Assembly: GCA_016872515.1 (NCBI GenBank)
Contig: VGZR01000014.1
Span: forward strand, 1-59,914
Reading direction: 5' to 3'
Length of the DNA stretch: 59,914 nucleotides
Source of the DNA: SAR202 cluster bacterium
GTDB taxonomy: Bacteria > Chloroflexota > Dehalococcoidia > Lucifugimonadales > VGZR01
The position numbers and the translations under genes were made by a program. The notes beneath the pieces were generated by a model that searched no databases, was not told where the DNA came from, and saw nothing but the letters and a program-made list of their open reading frames with translations. Shown here one piece after another: positions 44,196 to 53,226 of this stretch (position 1 is the stretch's first letter; every line of letters starts with the position of its first letter).

Positions 44196-44639
44196 CTACC
44201 CCATCGCCCTGATGTGGGCGATGGTCAGCCCCTGGTGTTCCAGTTCCTGCGCGATGAGGAGCGCGCGGTGGCAGTGGGCCGGATCCTCCTCGGCGCACAT
44301 GATGGCCACGACCCGCTCCCGTGACAGCTCGGCCAGCTCCTCGATGCCCTTCTGGAGCGCGGGCTGGCGGCGCATCTTCTCGAAGTCGGGCCAGCGGCGC
44401 GGACCGTACAACGATGGGTCTGGTGGCTTGCCGCCGAGGGTATCGCCCATCCAGCGGTGCTCGATACCCTCGGCCTCCAACAGAGCGGGCAGCCTCGTGC
44501 GGTTGGCGAAGGGCGCGAACCAGCTGAAGGGGTGGGTGCGTACGTCCACCAGCACCTCGACCGGCGTTGCCTTCAGCAGGGCGCGGAACCTCTCCCAGGC
44601 GTGGCGGCTGTGGCCGATGGTGAAGACGACGGGGGACAC
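44196..44639 (-). CDS. DUF488-family protein
   Basis: 147 residues. The start FTIGHSRHAWERFRALL, then VLVDVRTHPFSWFAPFANR, and the late motif MCAEEDPAHCHRALLIAQEL are diagnostic for DUF488. The conserved Cys and CHR suggest a nucleic-acid or redox-linked role, but no function is established. It is convergent with sbcC, with 11 bp between the stops. Confidence 0.9.
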   Translation of the reverse strand: MSPVVFTIGHSRHAWERFRALLKATPVEVLVDVRTHPFSWFAPFANRTRLPALLEAEGIEHRWMGDTLGGKPPDPSLYGPRRWPDFEKMRRQPALQKGIEELAELSRERVVAIMCAEEDPAHCHRALLIAQELEHQGLTIAHIRAMG

Positions 44640-44730
44640 GACAGACTTTTTCGCCCCCTCACCTCAGTCCTCTCCCCTCAAGGGGGGAGGAAGTATAACT
44701 CTCGCGTCGTGACCTTCCTGGGAGTGAATG

Positions 44731-45591
44731 CTACGCGGGCGGCTCGACGCCCATCTGGCGGTACAGGCCCAGCAGGTCGGCCTGTGCCCAGTGGCCGGTG
44801 ATGAGGCCGTCGCGGACGCTCAGGATGTCTATGACCTCTATCGCTACACGCTTGCCGGTCGTCGGCACGCCAAGGAACTCGGCGCTGTGCGTGCCCGTGA
44901 TGGTCTTACGCGTCACGACCATGTCGCCCTCCGCAACCTGGTCGTGGATGGCCACGTCCATGTCGGGGAAGACGCGCCACAGCATATGGAAGAGCTGCTT
45001 GGAGCCCTCGCGGTTGCGCGGCAGGGCGGGGAGCACGTCGTGGTTGTAGAAGTCGGGCGAGATGGTCCGCTCGATGGCATCGAAGTCGCGGTGACGCTGC
45101 ACGGCCAGGGTGTACTCATAGACGGTCTGTTTGTTCAGGTCGGCGAGGCTCTTCGTCTCTGCAGGCTTCTTGGACCCGTCTGGGGTAGCTCGTAGCTGCG
45201 CCATCACCCCAGAGATGCCGAAGATGCCCCACCGCTCGATGCACTTCCCGTTGCGGAAGTGGAGCATGGTCATGCCCTCGAAGCGCACCTTTCTGCCGGT
45301 GGGGGCGATGCCTTTGAAGGGGCCAAGGTGCGTGCCGGTGACGACGAAGCGCCCGGCCGCCGAATCCCCTTCGGCCACGATGTCCTCCACCGTCAGGTGC
45401 ATGTCCGGAAAGGCGGCCCACAGTTCGGCGTAGTAGCGCCGGAAACCGTTCAGGTCCGGCGGAAGGCCACCTGGCAGATCGGGTGTGACCGCGTCGCGGG
45501 TGTACAGGTCGAAGTACCCCGACCGGTCGCGCACGTTGTTGAACGCCACAACCGAGCGCAGCAGCGCCGCCCTGTTATCACTCACGCCCAT
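44731..45591 (-). CDS. Tandem SnoaL-like (NTF2-fold) protein, ester-cyclase-like
   Basis: 286 residues in two homologous NTF2-like domains. The first (about 5-125) reads FRRYYAELWAAFPDMHLTVEDIVAEGDSAAGRFVVTGTHLGPFKGIAPTGRKV; the second (about 150-280) reads LFHMLWRVFPDMDVAIHDQVAEGDMVVTRKTITGTHSAEFLGVPTTGKRV. These are typical SnoaL/ester-cyclase signatures; each would form a small pocket. I start at ATG 45591 behind GGAGGAG; the start overlaps the ABC transporter end by 14 bp, suggesting coupling. The function is uncertain. Confidence 0.85.
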   Translation of the reverse strand: MGVSDNRAALLRSVVAFNNVRDRSGYFDLYTRDAVTPDLPGGLPPDLNGFRRYYAELWAAFPDMHLTVEDIVAEGDSAAGRFVVTGTHLGPFKGIAPTGRKVRFEGMTMLHFRNGKCIERWGIFGISGVMAQLRATPDGSKKPAETKSLADLNKQTVYEYTLAVQRHRDFDAIERTISPDFYNHDVLPALPRNREGSKQLFHMLWRVFPDMDVAIHDQVAEGDMVVTRKTITGTHSAEFLGVPTTGKRVAIEVIDILSVRDGLITGHWAQADLLGLYRQMGVEPPA

Positions 45592-47440
45592 TGCCGCTCC
45601 TCCCATTTCCTGACTCATCGCGGACCGGCCAGTTCGTCGGCGACTCCTCGAAATTCATGCGGTAGAGCCGCGCGTAGAGGCCGTCACGGGCCATGAGTTC
45701 GGGGTGCCGCCCCTCCTCGACGATGCGTCCGCTGTTAAGAACGACGATGCGGTCGGCATCGCGGACGGTGGACAGGCGGTGTGCGATGACGACAGCGGTG
45801 CGGCCCTCCAGCAGCTTCTTGAGGGCAGCCTGGACCATCGCCTCGGTGTGGCTGTCCACGCTGGCCGTCGCCTCGTCCAGCACCAGGATGCGCGGGTCGG
45901 CTGCGATGGCGCGGGCGAAGCTGATGAGCTGCCTCTGGCCCTGGCTCAGATTACCTCCGCGCTCCTGGAGCACCGTGTCATAACCCTTCTCCAGCCGCAT
46001 GACGAAGTCGTGGGCACCGACGGCCTTGGTCGCCTCGACCATGCGGTCGTCACTGACGTCGGCGTGGTTGTATTTGATGTTCTCACGGATGGTGCCGGAG
46101 AAAAGGAACGGCTCCTGGAGCACCATCCCCATCTGCCGCACGAGCGAGTCCCGCTTCACCTGGCGGACGTCCATACCATCCACAAGGACGGCCCCACGGC
46201 CCTCGGGCACGTCACGGAAACGCATGAGGAGTGAGGCGAGGGTCGTCTTGCCCGCGCCAGAGGGGCCGACGACGGCGACGGTCTCGCCGGGCCGGGCGCG
46301 CATGTCCACATGCTTGAGAGCATCGGGGCCGGACCCGTAGCCGAAGCTCACGTCGCGGAACTCGACTTCTCCCTTGATGGCTGGCATATCTTTGGCGCCG
46401 GGGGCGTCCACCATGTCCGGCTGGGTGTCGAGGAGGTCGAAGATGCGCGCGCCCGAGGCCATGGAGCGCTGAAGCTGGCTGTACTGCATGGTGAGGTTAC
46501 GGACGGGGTCGAAGAACCGCTGCACGTACATCACGAAGGCTATCAGCACGCCGACCTGGAGCGCACCCTCGGTAATCATCAGACCGCCGAAGTAGATGGC
46601 TAGGCCCAGGGAGATGCCGGTGAGCAGGTCAACCCCAGGCATCAGGCCGGACGACAGTGCGGTGGCCGACAGGTTGGCGTCAAGATGCTCGCGGTTGTTG
46701 ACGTCGAAGGCCTTGCGGTTATGGTCTTGGCGGTTCAGGCCTTGCACCACGCGCACGCCGGCGATGTTTTCGTTCAGGTCTGAATTGACCACGGAGATGG
46801 CCCGGCGCACCCGGACGAAGCTTCGCCTGGCGAAGGGCTGCCACGCATACATGACGGCCACCAGGATGGGCAGCACCGCCATCGCCAGCAGGCCAAGTTT
46901 CACATCCAGCAGCAGCATGGCCACCACGATGGCGATGAGGCTTACGAAGTCGGACAGGACTATCACGGCCATGGACGCCAACTCTTGAAGCTGCCCCACG
47001 TCGCCGAGCACCCGCGAGATGAGGCGGCCCACCTCGGTCCGGTCGTAGAACGACACGGGCTGACGCTGCAGGTGGGCGAACATGTCTCTGCGAAGGCGGT
47101 ATAGCATCCCCTGGCCGACACGCTCCATCGCGATCTGTTGCGCGTAGCTGGCGCCCCAGTTGACCAAGGCATTGGCGACGAAGAAGCCGATGAGCCAACT
47201 CAGGCCGCCCAGGTCGCCGGTGGCGATGTAGCTGTCTATGCCGATCTTGATGAGCCAGGGGACGGCGACGCCCGTGCCGGTGGAGACGAGCATCGCCACG
47301 ACCGCGACGGCCAGCAGTTTGCGGTACGGGCGCAGGTACGGCAGCAGGCGGCGCACGACCCGTGGGTCGTACACCGCACCGAACAGCTCGTCGTCCTGCT
47401 CGGCCCTGGAAGGGACGCGCATGGCGTGGTGGCCAATCAT
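45578..47440 (-). CDS. ABC exporter half-transporter, canonical ATP site (partner B)
   Basis: 620 residues. The six-helix exporter membrane domain is about 45-330, and the nucleotide-binding domain has Walker A GPSGAGKTT, signature LSQGQRQ, Walker B ILVLDEATASVD with the catalytic Glu, and H-loop IAHRLS. ATG 47440 overlaps the stop of the upstream transporter gene (ATGA), so the two are translated together and should form a heterodimer, as in BmrCD or TM287/288. The substrate cannot be told. It is followed by the SnoaL-like gene. Confidence 0.93.
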   Translation of the reverse strand: MIGHHAMRVPSRAEQDDELFGAVYDPRVVRRLLPYLRPYRKLLAVAVVAMLVSTGTGVAVPWLIKIGIDSYIATGDLGGLSWLIGFFVANALVNWGASYAQQIAMERVGQGMLYRLRRDMFAHLQRQPVSFYDRTEVGRLISRVLGDVGQLQELASMAVIVLSDFVSLIAIVVAMLLLDVKLGLLAMAVLPILVAVMYAWQPFARRSFVRVRRAISVVNSDLNENIAGVRVVQGLNRQDHNRKAFDVNNREHLDANLSATALSSGLMPGVDLLTGISLGLAIYFGGLMITEGALQVGVLIAFVMYVQRFFDPVRNLTMQYSQLQRSMASGARIFDLLDTQPDMVDAPGAKDMPAIKGEVEFRDVSFGYGSGPDALKHVDMRARPGETVAVVGPSGAGKTTLASLLMRFRDVPEGRGAVLVDGMDVRQVKRDSLVRQMGMVLQEPFLFSGTIRENIKYNHADVSDDRMVEATKAVGAHDFVMRLEKGYDTVLQERGGNLSQGQRQLISFARAIAADPRILVLDEATASVDSHTEAMVQAALKKLLEGRTAVVIAHRLSTVRDADRIVVLNSGRIVEEGRHPELMARDGLYARLYRMNFEESPTNWPVRDESGNGRSGNGRE

Positions 47441-49233
47441 CGCGCGGCCCCCTGCGCTGCTGCAGCGGGCGTCCACCGCCGTTCGTCTTTGCGCTCCCGC
47501 GGCAGCAATTGAAGCTCGTAGATCTGCCGGTAGAGTCCGCCCCGCGCCAGAAGCTCTTCGTGGGTGCCGCGCTCGGCGATGCGGCCGTCCTTGAGCACCA
47601 GCACGAGGTCGGCCCTGCGCACGCTGCTGAGCCGGTGGGCGATGACGAAGGTGGTCCGCCCCTTCATAAGGGACTCCATGGCCTGCCGGAACAGGGCCTC
47701 GGTCCCGGCGTCCACGCTGGAGGTGGAGTCGTCGAGCACCAGGATGGGCGGGTCAAGGAGCAGGGCACGGGCGATGGCGACGCGCTGCCGCTGACCGCCG
47801 GAGAGGTTCACGCCGCGCTCTCCTATCTCGGTATTGTAGCCGTCCTTGAGCGAGGCCACCAGCTCGTGGAGTTGGGCCGTCCGGGCAGCCGACTCGACCG
47901 CGGCCATGGCCGCATCCGGGCGGCCGTAGGCGATATTGTCGCGCAGCGAGGCGGAGAACAGAAACACGTCCTGCTGGACGATGCCAACGTTGCGGCGCAA
48001 CGACTCGACGGCCACCTCACTCACGTCCCGGCCATCTATCGTCACTTTGCCGGAGGTCACGTCGTAGAAGCGCGGCAGCAGGTTCACCACGGTGCTCTTG
48101 CCACTACCTGGCGCGCCCAGGAGAGCGACGATCTGGCCTGGCTTGGCCTCGAAGCTGATGCCCTGGAGGGCGGGCTGCCTCTCGGCATAGCTGAAATGGA
48201 CGTCCTCGAACCGCACGTGGCCCTTGGCGCGGGGCATCTCGGCGGCGTCCGGGGCGTCGCGGACGGCGGACTCTGCGTCCAGCACCTCGAACAGCCGCTG
48301 GCCAGAGGCCACCGCGCGCGCGAACATGCTCACCAGCCAGCCAATCATGCGTACAGGGAAGACCAGGCCCTGGCCGTACAGCAGGAAGCGCGTCAAGTCG
48401 CCCAGGGTCATCTCGCCATTGATAACACGCGAGCCGCCGTACCCCAGGATGAGCGCCATCGCCAGCATGAACACCATGACCATGACCGCCGTGCTGGATG
48501 CCCGCACCCGCGTCGCGCGGACCGACTCCTCGGCGACTTGCACGTTCTTCTCGTCGAACTTGCGCTCCTCGTGCCGCTCGGCGGCGAAGGCCTTCACCAC
48601 GCGCACGCCCGTCAGGTTCTCCTGGAGGACGGTGCTCAACTCGCCCATCCGCTCGGAGATGCGCTGCCAGATGCTCCGCATCTCGCTCCGGGTGCGGATG
48701 GAGTAGAGGAGCAGCAGAGGGATGAAGCCGATGACCATCAGGCCGAGCCGCCAGTCCAGCCACAATAGGATGCCCGAGCTGGTGAAGAACAGGAGGGCGA
48801 AGTAGGGCGTGCGGAGCAGGCCGAAGGCGACGAAGACGCGGACGGCCTCGACGTCGGAGATTGCGCGGGACATAAGGTTGCCGGTGTGGTGGCGGTCGTG
48901 GAACTCGAAGCTGAGGCGCTGGACGCGGTCGTAGAAGCGGTCGCGCAGGTCGTAGGCGACGTACTGGGACAGCGCCTCAGCCGTGTAGGTCTGGCCGAAG
49001 TGGAGGAGGCCCTGGAGCACGGTCAGGCCGGCGAGGAGCAACCCCAACCAGAGGAGCGCGCCGGTGGAGACATGGCCGGCCTGGAACATCTCGACGGCGC
49101 GGTCCACGGCGACGCCCAGGAACCACGGCAGCACGAGCGTCGCGGCCAGGGCGCCGAGGGTGGTGGCATACGCGCCCACGAGCCACCAGCGGTACCGCGC
49201 CATCAGGCGCCATATCCGGAGGATGATGTCCAT
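47437..49233 (-). CDS. ABC exporter half-transporter, degenerate ATP site (partner A)
   Basis: 598 residues. The exporter fold has six helices in residues 10-320, then Walker A GAPGSGKST, signature LSGGQRQ, Walker B ILVLDDSTSSVD and H-loop IAHRLS. The residue after the Walker B Asp is Asp instead of the catalytic Glu, the change seen in one half of heterodimeric exporters. The partner gene keeps Glu, so this pair fits an asymmetric exporter. The ATG lies at 49233. No TetR-type regulator adjoins. Confidence 0.93.
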   Translation of the reverse strand: MDIILRIWRLMARYRWWLVGAYATTLGALAATLVLPWFLGVAVDRAVEMFQAGHVSTGALLWLGLLLAGLTVLQGLLHFGQTYTAEALSQYVAYDLRDRFYDRVQRLSFEFHDRHHTGNLMSRAISDVEAVRVFVAFGLLRTPYFALLFFTSSGILLWLDWRLGLMVIGFIPLLLLYSIRTRSEMRSIWQRISERMGELSTVLQENLTGVRVVKAFAAERHEERKFDEKNVQVAEESVRATRVRASSTAVMVMVFMLAMALILGYGGSRVINGEMTLGDLTRFLLYGQGLVFPVRMIGWLVSMFARAVASGQRLFEVLDAESAVRDAPDAAEMPRAKGHVRFEDVHFSYAERQPALQGISFEAKPGQIVALLGAPGSGKSTVVNLLPRFYDVTSGKVTIDGRDVSEVAVESLRRNVGIVQQDVFLFSASLRDNIAYGRPDAAMAAVESAARTAQLHELVASLKDGYNTEIGERGVNLSGGQRQRVAIARALLLDPPILVLDDSTSSVDAGTEALFRQAMESLMKGRTTFVIAHRLSSVRRADLVLVLKDGRIAERGTHEELLARGGLYRQIYELQLLPRERKDERRWTPAAAAQGAAR

Positions 49234-49313
49234 CGTTTGATTCTACAACGCGGGCAGGCGGCGAATCTGTCGGAGGATGAAGCGTATCTAAAGTTCAACG
49301 AAAGGATATGCTC

Positions 49314-49616
49314 ATGACAGACATCCCCAAGACAGCTCAAGGGCCTCAGTCCCGAGAGGAGATGTCCCTGACCAGCCTGGGGCAATTGGAGGGTGCGCCC
49401 ATGCCCACGGAGCCTCTCGCCCAGGCCGCCGTTGCAGGCGAAGCTGCAGAGATTCCTCGGGCCGCATCGCCGTAGGACGAACCGGTTTCCCTGGGGGAGT
49501 TCGTCTTCTTCTTCGACGGCGAGTTCCGGACACTGGCGGAGACGGAGCGCCGCGCCGCGGTCAACGCCGCCATCGCCGCCCACCTGGCCCACCTGTCCGC
49601 CCGCGCCCTGCGCTAG
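49314..49616 (+). pseudogene. Small hypothetical gene interrupted by TAG
   Basis: ATG 49314 (with AAAGGA upstream, and another ATG at 49308) opens 101 codons. They are broken by TAG at 49473-49475 and end at TAG 49614-49616. The part after the first stop (SLGEFVFFFDGEFRTLAETERR, then Ala-rich helices) is well formed, and the two parts share one frame. The family is unknown. It sits alone between the ABC genes and the anti-sigma gene. Confidence 0.5.
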
Positions 49617-49678
49617 GCAGCATAGGTAATTACGAGCCGGTCGGCTTTCGAATCTCTGGGTGAGGCTGTCCGGCGATG

Positions 49679-50557
49679 CTACCGCTCGTCGAGGGGGATG
49701 CGGAGGTCGAAGGGTACGGCGGGCTCGACGCGCCAGAAGGGGTTGACCAGGGGGTCGCCCTCGAGCTCGGTGAGCATGACGCGGTAGGAGAGCTCGAAGT
49801 CGCGGAGGATGCGCTGGGCCCGCTCCCTGTTGTGGTGGGGGATGCGGCCCGCAATCTCGGTCCGGCGCGCGATGACGACCTCGCCATCACGCTCCAAGGT
49901 GATGCGGATGATGCCGATGCGTGGGTCGCCCTGCAGCTTGCGCGGCGGCGCAGGCATCTCGGCGCGGCCCACGGTGACGACGACCCCGGCGTAGTCCGCG
50001 GACCGGGCCAGGTGGTACCGTACCCTGACGAGGACCTGCTCGGCATCGGCAAGACGGCCCCGCTCCACGAGGACGCGCATCTCGCGCCCACGGTCGCCGG
50101 CCAGGTGGGCGTGCATCTCGGCGCGGTCGGCGTCGGACTTGGGGAGCCAGAGGCTGACGCCCTCCTTGGTGGTCTTGACCCAGTAGAGGGAGTCGCCGGG
50201 CACGGCGTCCGACGACCTCACAGCGGCGACGCTGCTCAGGCCGAGCACCAGAAGCACCGTTACAAGCGCGAACGCGATCGGCTTGGCCACGGGCCGCCGC
50301 CAGAAGGGGACACGGGTGTGGTCACGCTGGGGGACGTCCTGGGAGGCGACCTGGGTGAGCCGGTAGAGGCCCCTGGCCTTGGCCGCGGGGTTCTGCCGTG
50401 TCGTCTCCGCCGCATGCATCGCTTTCCACGCCGCCTCCAGCAGGGGCAGCAGTTCGTCGCGGTGGCCGGGGTAGCGGGTGAGACACGCCTCGACGCTCCC
50501 GCCGGCGGCCAGCCGCTCGATGCACTCGTCCAGGATTTTCTCTAGCTCTGCGCTCAT
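49679..50557 (-). CDS. Probable anti-sigma factor, DUF5667-type membrane protein
   Basis: 292 residues. The N-terminal cytoplasmic part (LEKILDECIERLAAGGSVEACLTRYPGHRDELLPLLEAA) is a helical segment often seen at the start of sigma-linked DUF5667 proteins. One membrane helix lies near 93-113. The outer domain has SSDAVPGDSLYWVKTTKEGVSLWL, the DUF5667 signature. It lies 25 bp downstream of an ECF sigma gene, so the pair probably forms a membrane stress sensor. The signal is unknown. Confidence 0.78.
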   Translation of the reverse strand: MSAELEKILDECIERLAAGGSVEACLTRYPGHRDELLPLLEAAWKAMHAAETTRQNPAAKARGLYRLTQVASQDVPQRDHTRVPFWRRPVAKPIAFALVTVLLVLGLSSVAAVRSSDAVPGDSLYWVKTTKEGVSLWLPKSDADRAEMHAHLAGDRGREMRVLVERGRLADAEQVLVRVRYHLARSADYAGVVVTVGRAEMPAPPRKLQGDPRIGIIRITLERDGEVVIARRTEIAGRIPHHNRERAQRILRDFELSYRVMLTELEGDPLVNPFWRVEPAVPFDLRIPLDER

Positions 50558-50582
50558 CGGAGGTGCCAGCAGTCCGTAGGGA

Positions 50583-51188
50583 CTACCACGTCCCGACTGG
50601 TCGGGACTCGACGGGCCTGCCGCTGGGGATAAGGATGCCGCGCAGCTTGCGGATGCCGGCGTGTTGGAGCGCCTTCACCGCGTTCTCTTTCTTGCCGACG
50701 GCCCGCGCCGTCTCTTGGACGGACAGGCCGCCCGCAAACCGCAGGGTGATAACCTCGCGCTGCAGGTCGGTGAGGCCTTCCATGGCCTCGTTCACCTCGG
50801 CCATGGCGAACTTCACATCCATCTGCTCGTCGGGGCTGACGGCCGAGTGGCCGGCCACGTGGGACGCGGCCTCCAGGGGGCTGCTCATGTCCCTGGCGCG
50901 CCTGCGGTGGTGGTCCACCACCAGGTTATGGGCGATGCGGAACAGCCACGAGGAGAACGGGAAGCCTTGGGGCTTGTAGAACTTGATGGATTCGAGCATC
51001 CGGAGGAACACTACTTCGGTGATGTCCTCGGCCTCGGCGGGGTTGCCGGTCTTGAACGAGACGTAGCGGTAGATACGGTCGTAGAAGTGGTCGTAGAGGG
51101 CCGCCAGCGCGCGCTTGTCGCCGGACTGGGCCTGGGCGACCAGGCCGTCTATCCTCGCCAGTACTTCTGCCCCGTCCTTGCCGCCCAT
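50583..51188 (-). CDS. ECF-type RNA polymerase sigma factor
   Basis: 201 residues. Region 2 is ALYDHFYDRIYRYVSFKTGNPAEAEDITEVVFLRML, with FSSWLFRIAHNLVVDHHRRR as the -10-binding part. Region 4 is LQREVITLRFAGGLSVQETARAVGKKENAVKALQHAGIRKL, a helix-turn-helix. The linker (DMSSPLEAASHVAGHSAVSPDEQ) is long. It is followed closely by its probable anti-sigma gene. TTATATAT on the minus strand near 51250-51260 could be its promoter, but this is weak. Confidence 0.92.
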   Translation of the reverse strand: MGGKDGAEVLARIDGLVAQAQSGDKRALAALYDHFYDRIYRYVSFKTGNPAEAEDITEVVFLRMLESIKFYKPQGFPFSSWLFRIAHNLVVDHHRRRARDMSSPLEAASHVAGHSAVSPDEQMDVKFAMAEVNEAMEGLTDLQREVITLRFAGGLSVQETARAVGKKENAVKALQHAGIRKLRGILIPSGRPVESRPVGTW

Positions 51189-51376
51189 ACCGTTCCGCCC
51201 TCCTGTGGGGGAGCCGCCGCTTGCCCCCTAAGTACAGCCCGCGTCGTCATATATAACGTAACAGGTCCGCGGTTGGTTTGCAGCTTCCCTCAGGGGGTAG
51301 ACGGCTAGCCCTGCTATACTAGACAACGCCGCAGAGGCAGCCTTTGGCTATCCAGCAGAAGTCCTCCACACGGACG

Positions 51377-52078
51377 ATGCCCTACCTTGTGCGCCCGATG
51401 CACGAGGAAGACGTGCATACCTGCGCCCGCATCGAGGGCGACGCCTTTCCCACCCTCTTCCCGCCCACCTCGTTCCGCCGCGAGTTGAAGAATAAACTGG
51501 CCAGCTACCTCGTCGTCTGCCTCAAACGTGTGGGCGGTGAGGCTGCCCCCCTGCAGGACGCCGCCGGAGACGAGCGGCCAGGCCTTCTCGGACGCATCCT
51601 GTGCTTCGCCCCCTGGCGCGGCTCCTTCGACAAGCTCAGGACAGGCAGTGCGGCGCCAGCCGCCGAGGGGGAGCCGGTAGGCTTCATCGGCCTATGGTAC
51701 ATGGCCGACGAGGCGCACGTCGTCTCCGTCGGGGTGGACGCGCAGCACAGGGGCAAGGGCGTGGGCGAACTGCTGCTCATCGCGGCCATTGAGCAGGCGA
51801 TGGCGCGGAACGCGTCCGTCGTCACCCTCGAGGTGCGCCAGTCCAACGAGGTGGCTAAGAACCTCTACAAGAAGTACGGCCTCACCGAGCGCGGCCTGCG
51901 TAAGGGGTACTACTCCGAAAACCGCGAGGACGCGGTCATCATGACCAGCGACCCCGTGGCGGACCAGGCGTACCGAGAGCGCTTCGACGAGCTGAGGGCG
52001 GCACACGAGGCCCTCTATGGCACCTCAGCGAGAACCTTGGAAAACGTCCCCTTAGCTCCTGAAAAGCGGCTTGAATGA
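51377..52078 (+). CDS. GNAT acetyltransferase, RimI-like, with repeat-derived insertion
   Basis: The GNAT domain is split by an insertion. YLVRPMHEEDVHTCARIEGDAFP opens it and the acetyl-CoA loop is VGVDAQHRGKGVGELLLIAAIEQAMARNASVVTLEVRQSNEVAKNLYKKYGL, the RimI-like pattern. Between strands lies an extra Arg/Gly/Ala-rich segment (about 55-95), including FDKLRTG, which is the translation of a widespread DNA repeat. ATG 51377 lacks a strong site; TTG 51344, 25 bp after a TATACT -10-like box, is possible. It overlaps the next gene by ATGA. Confidence 0.85.
   Translation: MPYLVRPMHEEDVHTCARIEGDAFPTLFPPTSFRRELKNKLASYLVVCLKRVGGEAAPLQDAAGDERPGLLGRILCFAPWRGSFDKLRTGSAAPAAEGEPVGFIGLWYMADEAHVVSVGVDAQHRGKGVGELLLIAAIEQAMARNASVVTLEVRQSNEVAKNLYKKYGLTERGLRKGYYSENREDAVIMTSDPVADQAYRERFDELRAAHEALYGTSARTLENVPLAPEKRLE
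51624..51646. repeat. Dispersed repeat inserted in frame in the GNAT gene
   Basis: The 23 bases from 51624 contain CTTCGACAAGCTCAGGAC. From general knowledge this motif recurs as a short interspersed element in many unrelated bacterial genomes, often inside open frames as FDKLRTG or FDRLRA. I see only this copy here. Confidence 0.55.
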
Positions 52079-53226
52079 AGTACAGCCTGGTCATCAAGGG
52101 CGCTCCGGTCGTGAACCCGCCGCAGGGTCTGGACGCCGTCCGGGACGTCGCCTTCGCCGACGGCAAGGTCGCCGCCGTAGGGCAGTCCATCGGCACCGGC
52201 GAGGCCGCCGAGGTGCTCGAGGCGACGGGCCTCCTGGTCGTCCCAGGGCTGGTGGACCTGCACGTCCACACCTTCTGGGGCGTCTCCCACTACGGGGTGG
52301 ACCCCGACCAGATCAACATCTCCAAGGGCGTGACGACGGCGGTGGACGCGGGCACGTCGGGCGCGCACACTCCCGGCTGTTCGCCCTACGCAACATCGCA
52401 TCCGCGCGGATGATCTCGCCCAAGATCGGCGAGCTGACGGACATCCGCTGGGCCGACGTGGAGGACGCTGTGAATGCCGCGAAGCGGCACCGCGACCTTA
52501 TCCTGGGCATCAAAGCGCGGCTGGCGCGGCCCACCGCGGGCGACACGACGTGGAGGCGCTCAAACGCGCCCTGGAGGCGGCGTCGGCCTTCGGCGGGTTT
52601 GTGATGGTCCACGTGGGCAACACCAAGACCCCCTGGAGCAGCTGGTGACGAAGCTGCGGCCTGGCGACTTGGTTACCCACACCTTCCACGGTCTGACGGA
52701 TGGCATCCTGGATGACGCGGGGAAGGTGAATGACGCCATCTTGGACGCCCAGAGGCGTAGTGTGGTCTTCGACGTGGGCCACGGCGCGGGCTCGTTCTCG
52801 TTCCGGGTGGCAGAGAAGGCCTTCGCCCGGGGGTTCTTCCCCGGCAATGTCAGCGGCGACCTGCACCGCTACAACGCGGACGGCCCGGTGTTCGACCAGG
52901 TAACGACGCTGTCCAAGTTCCTGCACATGGGGATGCCCCTGCCCGAGGTGGTGCGGCTGAGCACAGCGGCGACGGCGAAGACGATGGGCATCGCAGAGCG
53001 GCTGGGGACGCTGAAGGCTGGCGCGGTGGGCGACGCGACCGTCCTTCGTATGGACGAAGGTGGGTTCTCTCTTGCGGACGCGATGAAGGTCTCCGTCGAG
53101 GCCCGCAAACGCCTCACGCACGTCCGCACCGTCCGCTCAGGGCGCATCTATCGCCCCCTCGGACAGGTAACGATATCTGGAGAGCCTCTTTCTCCAGATA
53201 TCGTTACCTGTCCGAGGGGGCGATAG
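52075..53226 (+). pseudogene. Amidohydrolase/deacetylase with several frameshifts
   Basis: Starts intact (MKYSLVIKGAPVVNPPQ, then VVPGLVDLHVHTFWGVSHYG with the HxH metal pair). It loses frame near 52370, where codons are also missing before LFALRNIASARMISPKIGEL. It loses frame again near 52545 and 52633 (PW for PLEQLVTKLRPGDLVTHTFHG). The C-terminal half is well kept (FDVGHGAGSFSFRVAEKA, NVSGDLHRYN with metal Asp). At least three lesions, one a larger deletion, make it a pseudogene of the dihydroorotase/D-aminoacylase group. Its tail lies in the 36-bp inverted repeat. Confidence 0.88.
53148..53226. repeat. Perfect 36-bp inverted repeat between convergent genes
   Basis: Bases 53148-53183 are the exact reverse complement of 53191-53226, with a 7-base loop GCCTCTT. 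The right arm contains the last codons and TAA stop of pyrE; the left arm contains the last part of the amidohydrolase frame. One arm must be an inverted copy of the other. It would make a very strong hairpin in RNA from either side. Confidence 0.9.

Noticed and set aside
44650-44700. Terminator before the DUF488 gene
   Set aside because: The CCTCTCCCC/GGGGGGAGG pairing is imperfect and lies at the 5' side of the gene; it looks like a common GC-rich intergenic repeat.
37898-49475. TAG read as an amino acid in this organism
   Set aside because: TAG ends many intact genes here (for example at 2420, 4032, 20215 and 33045), and TAA and TGA also occur as premature stops, so recoding does not explain them.
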